Shown here: in pieces, positions 10,884-21,870 of the stretch
Layout: every line of letters begins with the position of its first letter
Position numbering within the stretch: position 1 is the stretch's first letter
NCBI GenBank assembly: GCA_025529335.1
Contig: JAMYHX010000062.1
Location: 62,001 to 126,000, forward strand
Reading direction: 5' to 3'
Length of the DNA: 64,000 bases
From: Rhizopus sp. PT2906
Taxonomy: Eukaryota > Mucoromycota > Mucoromycetes > Mucorales > Rhizopodaceae
Translations under genes and position numbers: made by a program
The notes under the pieces: model-generated
Told to the model about the DNA's origin: nothing
Database searches by the model: none
What the model saw: the letters and a program-made list of their open reading frames with translations, nothing else

Positions 10884-12677
10884 CATGTCATCTTTATTAT
10901 ACATATCAGACCATGTTAGAAGAGTTTCTTTTGTCTCCAACAAGTCGTCTCGGGACAGCTTGAACTCGTGGAACTCTTGGAGGTTGATGCCTTGGATTGA
11001 ACTGATTTGATGTTCTACACTTGCTTTCACTCGTGCACCCGATTCGAACTGTGTCATCATCGGCACTTGTCTGTCACTGGGATTATCAAATGAGTATCTA
11101 TATCTTTTATGATGGGACTCTATCACTTACTGAGATGGGAACAAGCGAGGGTATGACTCTGGGAGTGGCAGCATGGTTTCGACATGGTAGTTTACCACAA
11201 GAGGATTTGTAGGATCAGGAAATGCGTATTGTTCTGAGCCTCGTACGATGGTCGTTTGACTATAAATATCTTCCTTCTAATAGAAAAAATTATTTAAAAA
11301 TAAAGAAAAAACACTTTTTCTTCTTCTTACATCAACACTGGGCTCGTAGTCAAGAAGTGATAGAGGTCCCTTTTTTTCTTTCAGCAAGGGTAATGTGACA
11401 GATAGTGTAGCAAGTTTTGTATTTCTCACGTACGTCAGACGAGAGACACTTTCCGCTAAAGTAGCCGCATTCTTCTTTAACCTAAAAGGCAAAGAGTTTG
11501 TTTCAATAGCTGCCGCAATGATAGCGCTCGTATGATATCTTGAATTTTCCTAATATTAAGGTTAAAAAAAGTTCATGACATAGAATAAGCTTACGTTAAA
11601 GACAAGATCGGATTGAAGATGGCTCTTTTGTAGAGACGTCTTGGTTGGCGTATAGATGGGTACATAAATAGAAGATAGCTCACCAAGACGAGTCATACTT
11701 AACGCTCTATTCAGAGCCACTTTTTGCTTCATACGCTATCAAGATGGTCAACATCTTGTACTTTCTCTTGTTCTTTTTTCTTACGTCATTACGGTAATGT
11801 AAACAAGAATCACTTAGACCATAGGTCAACACGGGTATCTTTGCAAACTCATCCCGTATGTCATGAATCAATCCTTCAGTAAATCCTCCGAATGCGTCAT
11901 CAATGTCTGTCAATATTTGAAATCCTTGCAAATAATCACACTCTTCAGCAAACAATCGAAAGTTATCATCAAAGACATTCATCTCTTTTTCGTTCTCAAC
12001 ATAAGCATCCTTTCCGATCGTATAGTTATCAAAGGGATTGACAATATCATCTGCCTGGTGAGTGGAGATGGCATTCATTGAGCGTGGATGATAATATATC
12101 CTATTGAAGTCTGACCAGTTATAGACTGTAGATTCTAGTTGTTCAATTGCGTCCAGATCCATTTGATATTCACTATCCACGTCCATACGATCTAGTTCTT
12201 GTTGATATTTGTTTTTGGGTATTGGTCTATCGATTCGAGTCATGCCTTGATCCCTAAAGATATCATCAATATATATATATATATATTCATATTTATCTTT
12301 TTACTTACCATGTGTGGTTTATATCAGCACTGTTTGGCTCAAATAGTTTGTTGTATTTTTGGTAAGAACCAAAATTGCCTTTGAGATTGTAAATTAAGGT
12401 TCTTGGAGTGTATGTCATTACGCCCTGTTATTATTGTTTAGTAATAGTTATGATGTTTAATTTGCTTTACATTTGCTGATTCGCCTGCTCTGTAGAGTAC
12501 ATCATGGTTAATCTCGTTTGTCTTTTCAGTATTATTGCCAGTATAGTCAAAGTATTCTTCCTAATGAAGTATAAATAATAAAGAATAATAACCAGTATTA
12601 AATACCTGTGCATTCCAAAAGTGAGTACCCACGTAATTGGAAAGTGAGCCTAGTTGTAGAGTGATGATCTCTCTCAT
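10875..12677 (-). CDS. DML1: Misato/DML1 family protein
   Basis: Eight exons on the minus strand: 12606-12677, 12471-12560, 12309-12424, 11785-12253, 11595-11726, 11331-11549, 11131-11276, 10875-11076; 481 aa, close to yeast Dml1. The family is distantly tubulin-like and acts in mitochondrial distribution and inheritance. Seen: the N-terminal MREIITLQLGSLSNYVGTHF of Misato segment I, and EECDYLQGFQILTDIDDAFG then GFTEGLIHDIRDEF of segment II. All joins keep frame. The stop lies inside the last coding bases of the convergent PDCD7-like gene. Confidence 0.92.
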
Positions 12678-12871
12678 GATAAAAAAAAGAAAGGTTTGTA
12701 TCCACTTGACAGCTGCTTTTCAATTCTTTTCTAAAATTAGGAACCTTTATTTTTTGTGTTATGTACAATGTATATTAACCATGGTTTTCTCTCGGTTTCA
12801 GTAGTATTCATAAAAAGCAATTCTTGCACAGTTGGGTGCATCATGTTGCAGGGTCACACGTATTAGTAGTT

Positions 12872-13666
12872 TCAAAAACGGCGTCTCTTGCTTTGTTTTG
12901 CCAATATTGTCTCTTGTTTATTATATTGTGAATTATACCCTGCAGGTTCTTCTTTTTCTTGCTCTTCTTCTTCCACTGCGCCTAAATAAAGCCTCTTTGC
13001 GCGTTCTCTTTCTTCTCTTTCTCTCTCTAATCTCTTTGCTCTAAGCTGTTCTATACTCGATCCACTCCTTTCTCGTTTTCGCTCTTCTCTTCTTTCTTCT
13101 CTTTTTTTCTCTTTTCTTTTCAATTTATTATCAATGTACTCCAAAGGATCATCATTTACCAAAATTGGATCTCTCTTACGTCTACAATAAAGCAAATCAG
13201 TAACTTGAAGATATATTTATAGAGTTACTTTTTATCTGAACGTCTAACGTGTGGATCCGTGTATTTATTCATTGCCTGATGACTCTTTGCATACCAAGGT
13301 GTTGCTTCTTCTGTTACACCTTTGTCAAGATACATTGTCACTTGTCTGTTTGCTTTTTCTTCTTTTGCTTTTTCTTCTGCGTCATGTTCCTCATTTGTAA
13401 TCATGTAATCCTTGAATAGATTCACATGTTCTATAGGTGTCTCTGTCTTGTCTTGTTCATTTGCTCTCTTTCTCAACAGTTCAAGTCTTGCTTCACTCTC
13501 TGCTAATTCGATTCTTTTCTGTTTTTCCTTTTCTTTGGCTGCTGCTGCTTCTTCGTCCTTTCTGACTTTTTCAATATTCTTTTTATTGTAAACATGATAA
13601 CTACAAGACAATAAGTATCGTAAAGTCGTATTGTAATCAATACCTTTTGTGGTGTAAAATGTTCAT
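12872..13666 (-). CDS. LENG1-like protein with N-terminal CIR-type domain
   Basis: Three exons: 13644-13666, 13229-13600, 12872-13181; 234 aa. The N-terminus reads MNILHHKSYHVYNKKNIEKV followed by RKDEEAAAAKE, the CIR N-terminal/LENG1 pattern (NILPKKSWHV, N-x-x-V-x-x-DE). The middle holds LLRKRANEQ and the WYAK motif that matches the PPWYQ of LENG1. The rest is K/E/R-rich coiled coil. Proteins of this type associate with the spliceosome. First exon is 23 nt. It sits 194 bp downstream of DML1 on the same strand. Confidence 0.75.
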
Positions 13667-13898
13667 TCTAAAGAATGTGAAAGGGAAAGAGCAAAATGCC
13701 TGAGTTTAAAAAAGATAAAGTTGTTCTCTTCAATAGCAATGACCTCCTTAAAAAAAACAATCAAGGGCTCCTTAAACTATTGGTTTAGCTCTCTGTTTCG
13801 TTCGCTTATCACTTTTTTTTTATTATTTATATACTTTATTTTACACACTCACAGCTACACTCTATTTTTCCTTTTTTTTTATTTTTCTTTCTTCTTCA

Positions 13899-15081
13899 AT
13901 GATGAGTAGTACGCCTTTACTTCATCAACGATCTCATTCGATGCCTGTTGGCAATGGATTTCTCAAGTAAATATATAATAATAAAATTATCTTAATTGAC
14001 ATGATTGTTGTATGTTGGTAGTACGACTGTAATAAAAGATCAACCATCGATTGAAAGGTAAAGAAATACAAAATAAGGAGAACCTTGTAACTTATGGACA
14101 ACATCCAGATTATTACAGCTAAGGGAGACGTCACCATTCATGACAGACGGATTCTTTGATTCATCAAACAATATCCACAACATCTATGAAGTCAATAACA
14201 GTGACTATAATAAGACACCGTAAGTTCTGTTTGGATTTCATTCATGTTACTAAGGTCTTTTTAGATGTGACTTGACATTGGATTGTAAAATGGATAGAGG
14301 CTTCTTCTTCACATCCGAGTGTCATTGGACCTGTTATCGTAGAAACTATTTCCAAGTATCTGCTACCCTTTCAATCACAGGTTATACCAACAGTACCTTT
14401 GCTCTTTTCATCCATTCAACATTCGTCCCCATCGATCAATTTTACATTCGTCTGAAAGCATGTATCTCTGACAGCCACGACAAACCGATCACTCTCACTC
14501 AAATGACGCCCAAACGTGACAAGGGCCCGCAACGAGAACCACCGATGGTCCCGGTCTCTGTTGACAGCACTGTCACGTTCGAACGACTCCAGTTCAAAGT
14601 CGCCACAGCCAATAACGGCAAAAAGAGAGCCGCTCAGCAATATTTCCGCTTGGCATTTGAATTGGTCGCTCAGTCTAAAGAGGATTACTACGTCATTTCT
14701 GAATGTTACTCCCAACCACTCATCGTGCGCGGGCGCAGTCCTGGGCACTACAATGCAGATCCTTTGGAACCAAGAAGGAGAAGAAAACTGTCGGTGCCTC
14801 ATTTGGTCTTTATGCCTCCTTCTTCTCTCAGTCACTTTCATCCCGATACACAGAATTACTTTCATGCACGTTCTCAAAGTGTCAATGATGGTTATCGTCA
14901 AGAGAGCAAGATGTTATTGGATGATGTAGGTGTATCGAGAGCAATTAGAAACTGGAGAGAGCAACGTTCAGATGGTTATGCGTACATCAATGGATACAGC
15001 TCTCCTTTTCTTCCATCTTCTTCTATAGGTCAATCTTGGCCAACGTCATTTAGACAAGATGAAAGCAAGCAAGAATACTAG
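13899..15081 (+). CDS. NDT80/PhoG-like transcription factor
   Basis: Exons 13899-13966, 14022-14057, 14109-14219, 14265-15081; 343 aa. The DNA-binding domain covers about residues 75-240: RNYFQVSATLSI, FYIRLKACI, KRAAQQYFRLAFELVA and the diagnostic PLIVRGRSPGHY. The family includes yeast meiotic activator Ndt80, fungal nutrient regulators and animal MYRF. N-terminal 60 residues and the C-terminal 90 are polar. An ORF antisense to the DNA-binding domain is a shadow. Convergent with the AFG1-like gene, 90 bp apart, with a (TA)n tract between. Confidence 0.88.
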
Positions 15082-15171
15082 TTTTATATATTTATATATA
15101 TATATATATATATTGGGTGTATGAACTATGTTTATAAATAGTGTGTGTCTGTATTACAATAAAAGAAAGAG

Positions 15172-16617
15172 CTATGAACTATGTTTTAATTCATCACGAA
15201 CCCATTCTGTACTCTGCATTTGAATCAAACGCGATAAAGCTCTTTGAAACGCAAACGCCTCTTCCTGTCCACTAAACAAGGGCGAAGACACATCCGACAC
15301 GTCCAACAGATCCCTCATGTCCCGCATTTGTTCCTCCATCTCCTCTCTGCCTTCTTCAGCATTGAATATTTCCAAGATACTGTTTTCTGCACTAGCGACC
15401 AGCGTCACGTGAGACTCGTACATGGCATCAATAAAGGTAATAAACCGACGTGCTTCAGCGCGATGCTTCATGGTCATACGAGGAATATCCGTCAAGATGA
15501 CGGTGTGAAAGTGTTTAACAATCTCCAAGTAATCGGCTGCACTCAGGGGCTGAGCACAGACATCGGCGAACCGCATCTTGGCCACCCCGTCGACTTGCTG
15601 AGGGATCCTGAGGGTACGTGAGAGGAAATGGAGTTCCATCGGCTTCATCGGCTTATTGTGTGTCAACCGTTGAGTGATCGTCTCGATCTGACGATGTGTG
15701 TCCTGATTGAGCGGGTGGAAAAAGACAGGGGTCTGGGCTCGTTCGACCTTGCGGTAATCTGTGCCACTGTCCAGACAGAGGACCTCGCATTTTTCCATGA
15801 GCAGCTCAATACATGGTATGAACGACGCACGTTGAATCCCATTCTTATAGAGTTCGGTCGGATGTCGATTCGATGTGGTGACGAGGACAACGCCGCGCTT
15901 GAACAGTTCCTCAAATAGGTGTCGAAGAATCATGGCATCGGCAATATCGGTCACTTGAAACTCGTCAAAGCAAAGCACGTAGGCCTCCTTGACGAGATCA
16001 TCAGCAATAGGTGATAGAGGATCGGCCAGTCGAGGATGACGAGTCTTGAGCTGATGAATGCGTTGGTGAACGTCAAGCATGAATGCGTGAAAGTGGACTC
16101 GTCGTTTTCTTTGGATAGGTAGCGTATTGAAGAAGAGGTCCATGACCATCGTCTTGCCTGTGCCGACATTACCATGTACATAAAGCGACTTGGGTACTAC
16201 TTGTTGTTGCTTTCTGGATAACCAAGTAAATTTTAAAGACTTTAAGAGGTCATGTTGCTCTGTGGGTGTATAGTTTTTTAATTGATACCAGAGTGTATCT
16301 AATTTCTCGACTACTTTTCTTTGATCGGGATCTGACCTTACACTGCCATTGGTTGTGATTTCGTCATAGCGTTTTAATGGTGAAATGTCTAAATGTAAAA
16401 TTAAAGAGGGAAGAAGAAAAAAAGGGTGAGGCTCTTTACCTCTGTTGTTATCTATCGTGTTTTGTTCCATGTTTACTTTAGCAGTCGCAGCAGTACTAGA
16501 CAAGGCTGACTGCAACCGTATAATTTGGAATGTCTGTCTTGGTATAATTATTCTCTTATTACATGATTGTAATAGAATACGTCTAGTTGGTATTGTCCTT
16601 GCTACTCTACAAAGCAT
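15172..16617 (-). CDS. AFG1: AFG1/LACE1-like mitochondrial ATPase
   Basis: Two exons: 16440-16617 and 15172-16388; 464 aa. Walker A is GNVGTGKT in LYVHGNVGTGKTMVMDLFF, Walker B is LCFDEFQVTD, followed by TTSNRHPTELYKNGIQR, all diagnostic of AFG1. The N-terminus is rich in R, S and T with no acidic residues for about 40 aa, as expected for mitochondrial import. The family helps degrade or assemble mitochondrially encoded respiratory subunits. The intron is 51 nt and has no in-frame stop, so retention would insert 17 residues. The start is the ATG at 16617; the frame runs further upstream but is low-complexity leader. Confidence 0.92.
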   Translation of the reverse strand: MLCRVARTIPTRRILLQSCNKRIIIPRQTFQIIRLQSALSSTAATAKVNMEQNTIDNNRGKEPHPFFLLPSLILHLDISPLKRYDEITTNGSVRSDPDQRKVVEKLDTLWYQLKNYTPTEQHDLLKSLKFTWLSRKQQQVVPKSLYVHGNVGTGKTMVMDLFFNTLPIQRKRRVHFHAFMLDVHQRIHQLKTRHPRLADPLSPIADDLVKEAYVLCFDEFQVTDIADAMILRHLFEELFKRGVVLVTTSNRHPTELYKNGIQRASFIPCIELLMEKCEVLCLDSGTDYRKVERAQTPVFFHPLNQDTHRQIETITQRLTHNKPMKPMELHFLSRTLRIPQQVDGVAKMRFADVCAQPLSAADYLEIVKHFHTVILTDIPRMTMKHRAEARRFITFIDAMYESHVTLVASAENSILEIFNAEEGREEMEEQMRDMRDLLDVSDVSSPLFSGQEEAFAFQRALSRLIQMQSTEWVRDELKHSS

Positions 16618-16649
16618 ATGTCTATCAATTAGGGGTTCCTGGGAAACAA

Positions 16650-16681
<32 letters not shown>

Positions 16682-16763
16682 GAGGGACCTGTCACAAGGT
16701 TATAGAGAGAGAGAGAGAGAGGTAAGCGGAGGGAAAATTTATTATAAAGAGAGTATATGCATA

Positions 16764-17156
16764 TCAACGCCAATCAGCGTATCGTCCAAAATCTTCTTTA
16801 ACAGAACAAGTTCCTATGGCATCATCATCATAGCTATCCTTTCTTTTCTTTTGTTTCTGTTGCTCCTGTATTAACAAATGCTACATTGATTCAGTTGAAT
16901 ATTAAATGCATAAAGTATATATTACCTCTATCTGACCAGCATCTACAAAGGAAGGTAATACGGGTGTTCCAGAAGGAGTTGCAATTTTGGTAACTCTGTG
17001 TGTGCCTTCTTTAAAAGTGACGCCTAAGTCCCTCAAGGCAGCTAGTCTTTCATTTCCTACTGGCATAGATCGTATCTGTTTAGATGGCTTTTCATCATAG
17101 TAACAAGAGGATGTTTGTCTGATGTCTGTATAAAATGTTGAACTGTGTGGATTCAT
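16764..17156 (-). CDS. small conserved-looking protein, function unknown
   Basis: Exons 16926-17156 and 16764-16865; 110 aa. Sequence contains RSMPVGNERLAALRDLGVTF and GTHRVTKIATPSGTPVLPSF, then a basic KQKKRKDSYDDD stretch and the end DFGRYADWR. The basic stretch could be a nuclear signal. No family recognised. Frame and splice sites are good, and it fills a slot between AFG1-like and BRE-like genes. Confidence 0.6.
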
Positions 17157-17239
17157 AATGTGAGAAAAAATATATATATAAAAAGAAAAAGAAAATGGGA
17201 GACGAAATGCATAAAAGTTGGTATAAATATGAACTCCGT

Positions 17240-18242
17240 TTATTGACAGAGATGAAACTTTACAGCACTTTCAGCCAATAAAGATCTACAGCATGGGTAA
17301 GAAAAAAGAGAATAATTGTAAAAGGAACTTACAATAGACAAGTAGGGTCATTGACTAATCTTTGATCAATCGGATATTTGAACAATCGACTCTCAGGCAT
17401 AGACGAACCAAGCCCTGTTGTGTTCATGACAGAGATGAGTCGAATGTGTAAATTGCCCTTTGGAAATAATTCATGCATTTTGACTTTATCAATGTAAACA
17501 AGTGTACTTTTTTTTTCTTTTTCTTTGTGTTGAACTTACATTTGATAATCACGGGTGCAACAGACTTGGCTTTGGCTACCTTTTCTTCTTTACCTATTCG
17601 ATAGTTTTGTAAATCCTCTTGTTTCCTTTTACGCACTTGGCTCCATGTGTCTTGAGGTATTTGAAATGTTAAATACAAGGAAAATGTAAAATAATCTTGT
17701 GCGTCGTATTCTATAATATGATCTGGGAACTTGGATAACCAAGCCAACATAAACTGTTTACGACTCTCTTTCTTATCGCTATCTTCTATATCTATTGTCT
17801 TTTGTCGTTTGACGTCTACTCGAGACGATTGAAAATCATCATCATGTATATTGTCCGTGAGGATTAATATCATACGGTCAGAGAGTTCTTTAAGCCATGT
17901 ATATAAACAGTCTTCTTGTTGCATACTCCAGTCAGTAGGTAGCCAGTTGCTCATTACTTCTAGTTGTTTTGGTAGCTTTCTTAAAATGATGTCGGGTGGA
18001 AACTCATAGTTTGTGGCATTACTAAGAATGACTTGACCTATTTTAATAAGTTTGTATTCTGTTTAATAAAATGAATATATAATCACACATTCAATAGTGA
18101 ATGCTTTAATGTTAAATTCAATGTCGAGTCGATCTTGTATTGCATTTGTGTCATAATTGTAGTTTGAAGTTTTTGTCCTTTTAATCTTTATCGTTTCAAG
18201 TGTTTTTAGTTTGTCTATAGCCTTTTGGATAGCATCTGTCAT
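17240..18242 (-). CDS. BRE/BABAM2-like protein (BRISC/BRCA1-A component type)
   Basis: Four exons: 18089-18242, 17540-18037, 17333-17483, 17240-17285; 282 aa versus about 380 in animals. Recognised from the order of blocks: NYEFPPDIIL, an acidic/aliphatic ELSDRM region, then RKQFMLAWLSKFPDHIIEYD (animal BRE has YIAAFLSHFGTGVVEYD), PKGNLHIRLISV and SRLFKYPIDQR. BRE holds two UEV-like folds and scaffolds the BRCC36 K63 deubiquitinase. The donor of intron 1 (GTGTGA) is weak. Identification rests on remembered animal sequence and is moderate. Its start is 16 bp from the stop of the DUF202 gene on the same strand. Confidence 0.6.
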
Positions 18243-18258
18243 CAAAAAAAATATATAA

Positions 18259-18708
18259 TCAAGCAGTGATGAATAAGCCAATGAATAAAGATAAAATACA
18301 GATAAATGGTATGACGATAGCACCTTGACCTGCCCATTGTACATGATAATAACGAACAATACCAAGATATAAACAAGTCATACTTTGCATGATACATAAG
18401 AGTCCAAACAGTTTACCAAGAAAACAAGGATAAAGCTGCATGATGGCTACGTATATGAGTGCAAGGTTGTATAACAATCGACTTACTTATTGCAGTAGTT
18501 GTAAATAATAACAAAGTACGAGTCCAAGCAAGAAAGTTTCGTTCATTGGCTATATATAGCTATTAGAATGACTATAGGGGCTATGATGATGATTACCCAA
18601 GTGGTCTTTGGAGATGTTTTGTTTATTTTCTAATAGAATTGATATTGAATACTTTGCATAAAATGTATCTACGTAAAATCGTATAAGCTGATATATTTTA
18701 TGCATCAT
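18259..18708 (-). CDS. DUF202 family small membrane protein
   Basis: Three exons: 18597-18708, 18487-18549, 18259-18446; 120 aa. The diagnostic block KDHLANERNFLAWTRTLLLF is present, followed by three hydrophobic segments, RYYHVQWAGQGA between the second and third, and a short tail. DUF202 also forms the membrane domain of the VTC polyphosphate complex; stand-alone versions have no settled function. The second intron is only 40 nt. The stop lies 16 bp upstream of the BRE-like ATG. Confidence 0.8.
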
Positions 18709-18902
18709 TCTATCCTCATACAAGGGGCATTCTAAAAGACATCACACAGTAAAGTGGTACTTTTAATAAATGTACATGGAACAAGCAGCGGCATAACCTT
18801 CCCCCTACATTAAGCCGATATCTCAATTCGATTTATTTATGATGGCTTTTACTACAGTAGATTTTCATCAAACATATAGAAAAACGAACTGAATGATATA
18901 AT

Positions 18903-19610
18903 TCAAATCATCTGTGACAATAACGTAATGGTTGAATCAATTTCAGACTTCATGATAGGAGGATCCATATCCAGGGCCCAAAATAGCTCCATAGTAGAAG
19001 AAGGCATCATGATGACAGAGGTATCAATATGGAAATCGGTATCATTCACTATCTCTAGTTGCTTTTGGTCCTTTAGCAGTTCTATCAGCTGTTGACACGT
19101 CTCAGCTTTTTGTTTGCTTGTCAACTTTTTTTTATTCCATGTTTTCTTTCTCTCCTTATCCTGTGCTGATAATTCCTCATCAAATTCAACTTGTCTCTTT
19201 TCAGCATCTGCTTTTCTAATAGCACGCTGCTCTTTACAATACACTTGCCATTCATTCTTGATTGATTCGGCATGATCAAGTCGTAGCTGAGCTAGCTTAC
19301 CATACTCACCGTTGAGTATATCCATTTTTGCGCTATATATAAAAGAAAGTTTTGGTTTATCTCTTATAACATATAGTTTATTGTACCTTGTATCCTGTTT
19401 CTAGAATATGTTTTAAGAAAGAAAGAGAGAGGATAAAGATTCAAATATGCAGTTCTTTACCTTTTGTTTAGCCTCTTGCTTAAGGAAATGAATAAGTGAT
19501 GGACTGCCTTAAAACTGTATATACACAATTACCATGGCTTTCTGTAATTGCCTTATGCTCTTTTGCGTCTCTTTTATAGACTCTTTGCATTGCTCAGAGG
19601 TTGATTCCAT
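18903..19610 (-). CDS. coiled-coil protein, possibly BLOC-1 subunit 5 (Muted)-like
   Basis: Main exon 18903-19332, upstream micro-exon 19387-19400 (14 nt), an exon at about 19461-19503 and a likely first exon 19533-19610. Core reads LNGEYGKLAQLRLDHAESIK, NEWQVYCKEQRAIRKADAEK, then charged coil. The DH-x(8)-W pattern recalls animal BLOC1S5, which is a guess. The first join does not work: the 29-nt gap after 19533 is too short for an intron and shifts frame by one. Either the first exon is different or there is a sequence indel near 19504-19532. Confidence 0.5.
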
Positions 19611-19832
19611 ATGAAAAAAAAAATAAATAAAGAAAAGAAGAGCACTCTCCCTTTCTTTGGTGAAAGTAAGGAGTCAGTCTCCCTTAATAAAACAAGATGC
19701 ACTGCCCGGTTTTTAATAGAGTCGAAACCGGAGTATGAAATTTTTAGCGAGCCGTTGTGGGTGTTTGAAAGACTATGATAAAGCTCGATGGGATATGCAA
19801 GCCAAGTTTCTTTCTTTTTCATCTCGCGAATA

Positions 19833-20974
19833 ATGGATACTCTTACCTTGCGCGGTACTCTTGAAGGTAAAACGGATGAAATGAATAAAGGATGGATGGA
19901 TAAGATATATTGACGTATCGATATTTAATATTAGGTCATGGCAACTGGGGTAAGGATGTCAACTAGAGTGTTTTGAGACAATTAGATAATTAACATGAGT
20001 GTGGATTTTCATTATAGTCACTGCCATTGCTACTACTTCTGAAGCTCCTGATATGGTCTTGTCTGCTTCTCGTGACAAGACTATCATCGTCTGGAACCTT
20101 ACCAGGTAGGAATTTATAATGAAGATTTGGAAGAGAAAAAAACTTATCAAATGTGTGTAGAGATGAGGTCAACTATGGTGTCCCTCGTAAGTCCCTTGTT
20201 GGTCACTCCCACTTTGTTGAAGACATTGCCATCTCTTCCGATGGTCAATTTGCCTTGTCTGCTTCTTGGGATCACACTCTCCGTCTTTGGGATTTGAACA
20301 ATGGTACCACCACTCGTCGTTTCGTTGGCCACACTAACGATGTTCTCTCTGTCTCCTTCTCTGCCGATAACCGTCAAATCGTTTCCGGCTCTCGTGACAA
20401 GTCCATCAAGCTCTGGAACACCCTCGGTGAATGCAAGTACAACATCACCGAAGACGGCCACACCGAATGGGTTTCTTGCGTCCGCTTCTCTCCCAACCCT
20501 GCTACTCCTCTCATCGTCTCTGGTGGTTGGGACAAGCTCGTCAAGGTTTGGGACCTCACCAAGTTGAAGCTTCGCACCAACTTCATTGGTCACAATGGCT
20601 ACGTCAACACTGTCACCATCTCTCCCGATGGTTCTCTCTGTGCTTCTGCCGGTAAGGACGGTGTTGTCATGCTCTGGGACTTGAACGATGCCAAGCACCT
20701 CTACTCTCTCGATGCTGGCTCCGTTGTCCATGCCCTTACTTTCTCTCCTAACCGTTACTGGCTCTGTGCTGCTACTGCTAACGGCATCAAGATTTGGGAT
20801 CTTGAAACCAAGTCTATTGTTGATGAACTCCGTCCTGAGTTTGCTCAATTAGGAAAGAGAAAGAACCCTGACCCTGAATGTTTGTCTGTTGCTTGGAGTG
20901 CCGATGGTGCCACCCTCTTCTCTGGTTACTCTGACAACATCATCCGTGTCTGGCAAGTCACCCGTACTCTTTAA
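19833..20974 (+). CDS. CPC2: RACK1/Cpc2 small-ribosomal-subunit WD40 protein
   Basis: Exons 19833-19866, 19935-19949, 20018-20105, 20161-20974; 316 aa, the standard length. Seven WD repeats, including SASRDKTIIVWNLTR, SASWDHTLRLWDLN, SGSRDKSIKLWNT, SGGWDKLVKVWDLT and SAGKDGVVMLWDLN, and the RACK1-specific GHTEWVSCVRFSP. It binds the 40S head and links translation to signalling. Exon 2 is only 15 nt. Codon use is strongly biased to C-ending and GGT codons, unlike neighbours, as expected of a highly expressed ribosomal gene. A long antisense ORF at 20147-20848 is a shadow of this bias. Confidence 0.97.
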
Positions 20975-21124
20975 ATCAAATGCCCGCGCGAATCATTGGA
21001 TTTTTTAGAGGAAAAAAAGAAAAAAATCCCCCCTTTTTTTTGCTTAAATAAATCATAATAAAAAAAAAAGAGAGAAGGCGAGTGTATTCATCTTTGTGTT
21101 AAAACCCAGTCTCTCTTTTCTTTT

Positions 21125-21856
21125 ATGTTGCCTTACTTTACCTCAAATGAGACAAGTAGCTGGCTACTTTACATCTTGACTGATTCCGCACTTCCCACAG
21201 GTGGATTCGTATCCTCTTCTGGACTCGAGGCAAGTCATCAAGCCGGACTAGTAGATAGCAACAACATTTCAACATTTGTTACTTCGTCAGCACATAATTA
21301 TGCTTCCAACACCAACTGTTTTGTTCAAGCAGGCTATGAATCACTTGACAACAAAGACGCCCTGTCGTTCTTGACAGATTGCGATGCTACATGTGACGCT
21401 GTCATGGCAGCCAATGCTGTGGCAAAACGAGCTTCATTAGCTCAAGGCATTGCCATGCTCACTCTCTTTTTAAAGTGTTTTACAGAAACCAACAAACAAG
21501 AAGAAAAGATACGAGTGGTCAAACAATGGAAAAACATGATTCGAGCAGAGAAAGTAGATGGTCATTTCGCCATCTGTTTTGGACTCGTATGTCGTTGTCT
21601 AGATGTCGATTTAGAAAACACACTTCATTTATGGCTCTATTTGTTCGCAAGGACCATTTACTCTTCTGCCGTCCGACTCAACATCATTGGGCCATACGAA
21701 GCACAACGACTGTTACTTGAGTCCAGAGGACCTGTAGAAGAGATCATTCACCATACAAAAAACATGACAATAGAAGATTGTTGTCAGACAAATCCATTGT
21801 TGGATGTGTGTCAAGGTATGCACGATAGACTTTACTCGAGATTATTCAACAGTTAA
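21125..21856 (+). CDS. urease accessory protein UreF
   Basis: Single exon, 243 aa. The N-terminus LTDSALPTGGFVSSSGLEAS is the UreF signature. A central helical region and C-terminal SSAVRLNIIGPYEAQRLL also fit. UreF works with UreD and UreG to deliver nickel to urease in the cytosol; no urease or other accessory gene lies in the window. It is convergent with HIS1, with only 14 bp between stop codons. Confidence 0.92.
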   Translation: MLPYFTSNETSSWLLYILTDSALPTGGFVSSSGLEASHQAGLVDSNNISTFVTSSAHNYASNTNCFVQAGYESLDNKDALSFLTDCDATCDAVMAANAVAKRASLAQGIAMLTLFLKCFTETNKQEEKIRVVKQWKNMIRAEKVDGHFAICFGLVCRCLDVDLENTLHLWLYLFARTIYSSAVRLNIIGPYEAQRLLLESRGPVEEIIHHTKNMTIEDCCQTNPLLDVCQGMHDRLYSRLFNS

Positions 21857-21870
21857 AAAAATAAAGTGTA

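Noticed and set aside
14416..14901. 161-aa ORF antisense to the NDT80-like gene
   Set aside because: The sense frame carries clear family motifs; the antisense frame has none.
15092..15112. (TA)n tracts, also at 12267-12286, 41850-41858, 55249-55261 and 60512-60528
   Set aside because: Ordinary microsatellites in AT-rich non-coding DNA; no periodic spacers, so not CRISPR or centromere-like.
16622..16773. N-terminal extension of the AFG1-like frame
   Set aside because: The frame runs through a leader with homopolymer and (TC)n tracts; the ATG at 16617 begins a normal mitochondrial presequence.
20147..20848. 233-aa ORF antisense to RACK1
   Set aside because: It mirrors the biased codon use of RACK1, has no domain and would need an overlapping gene on the other strand.
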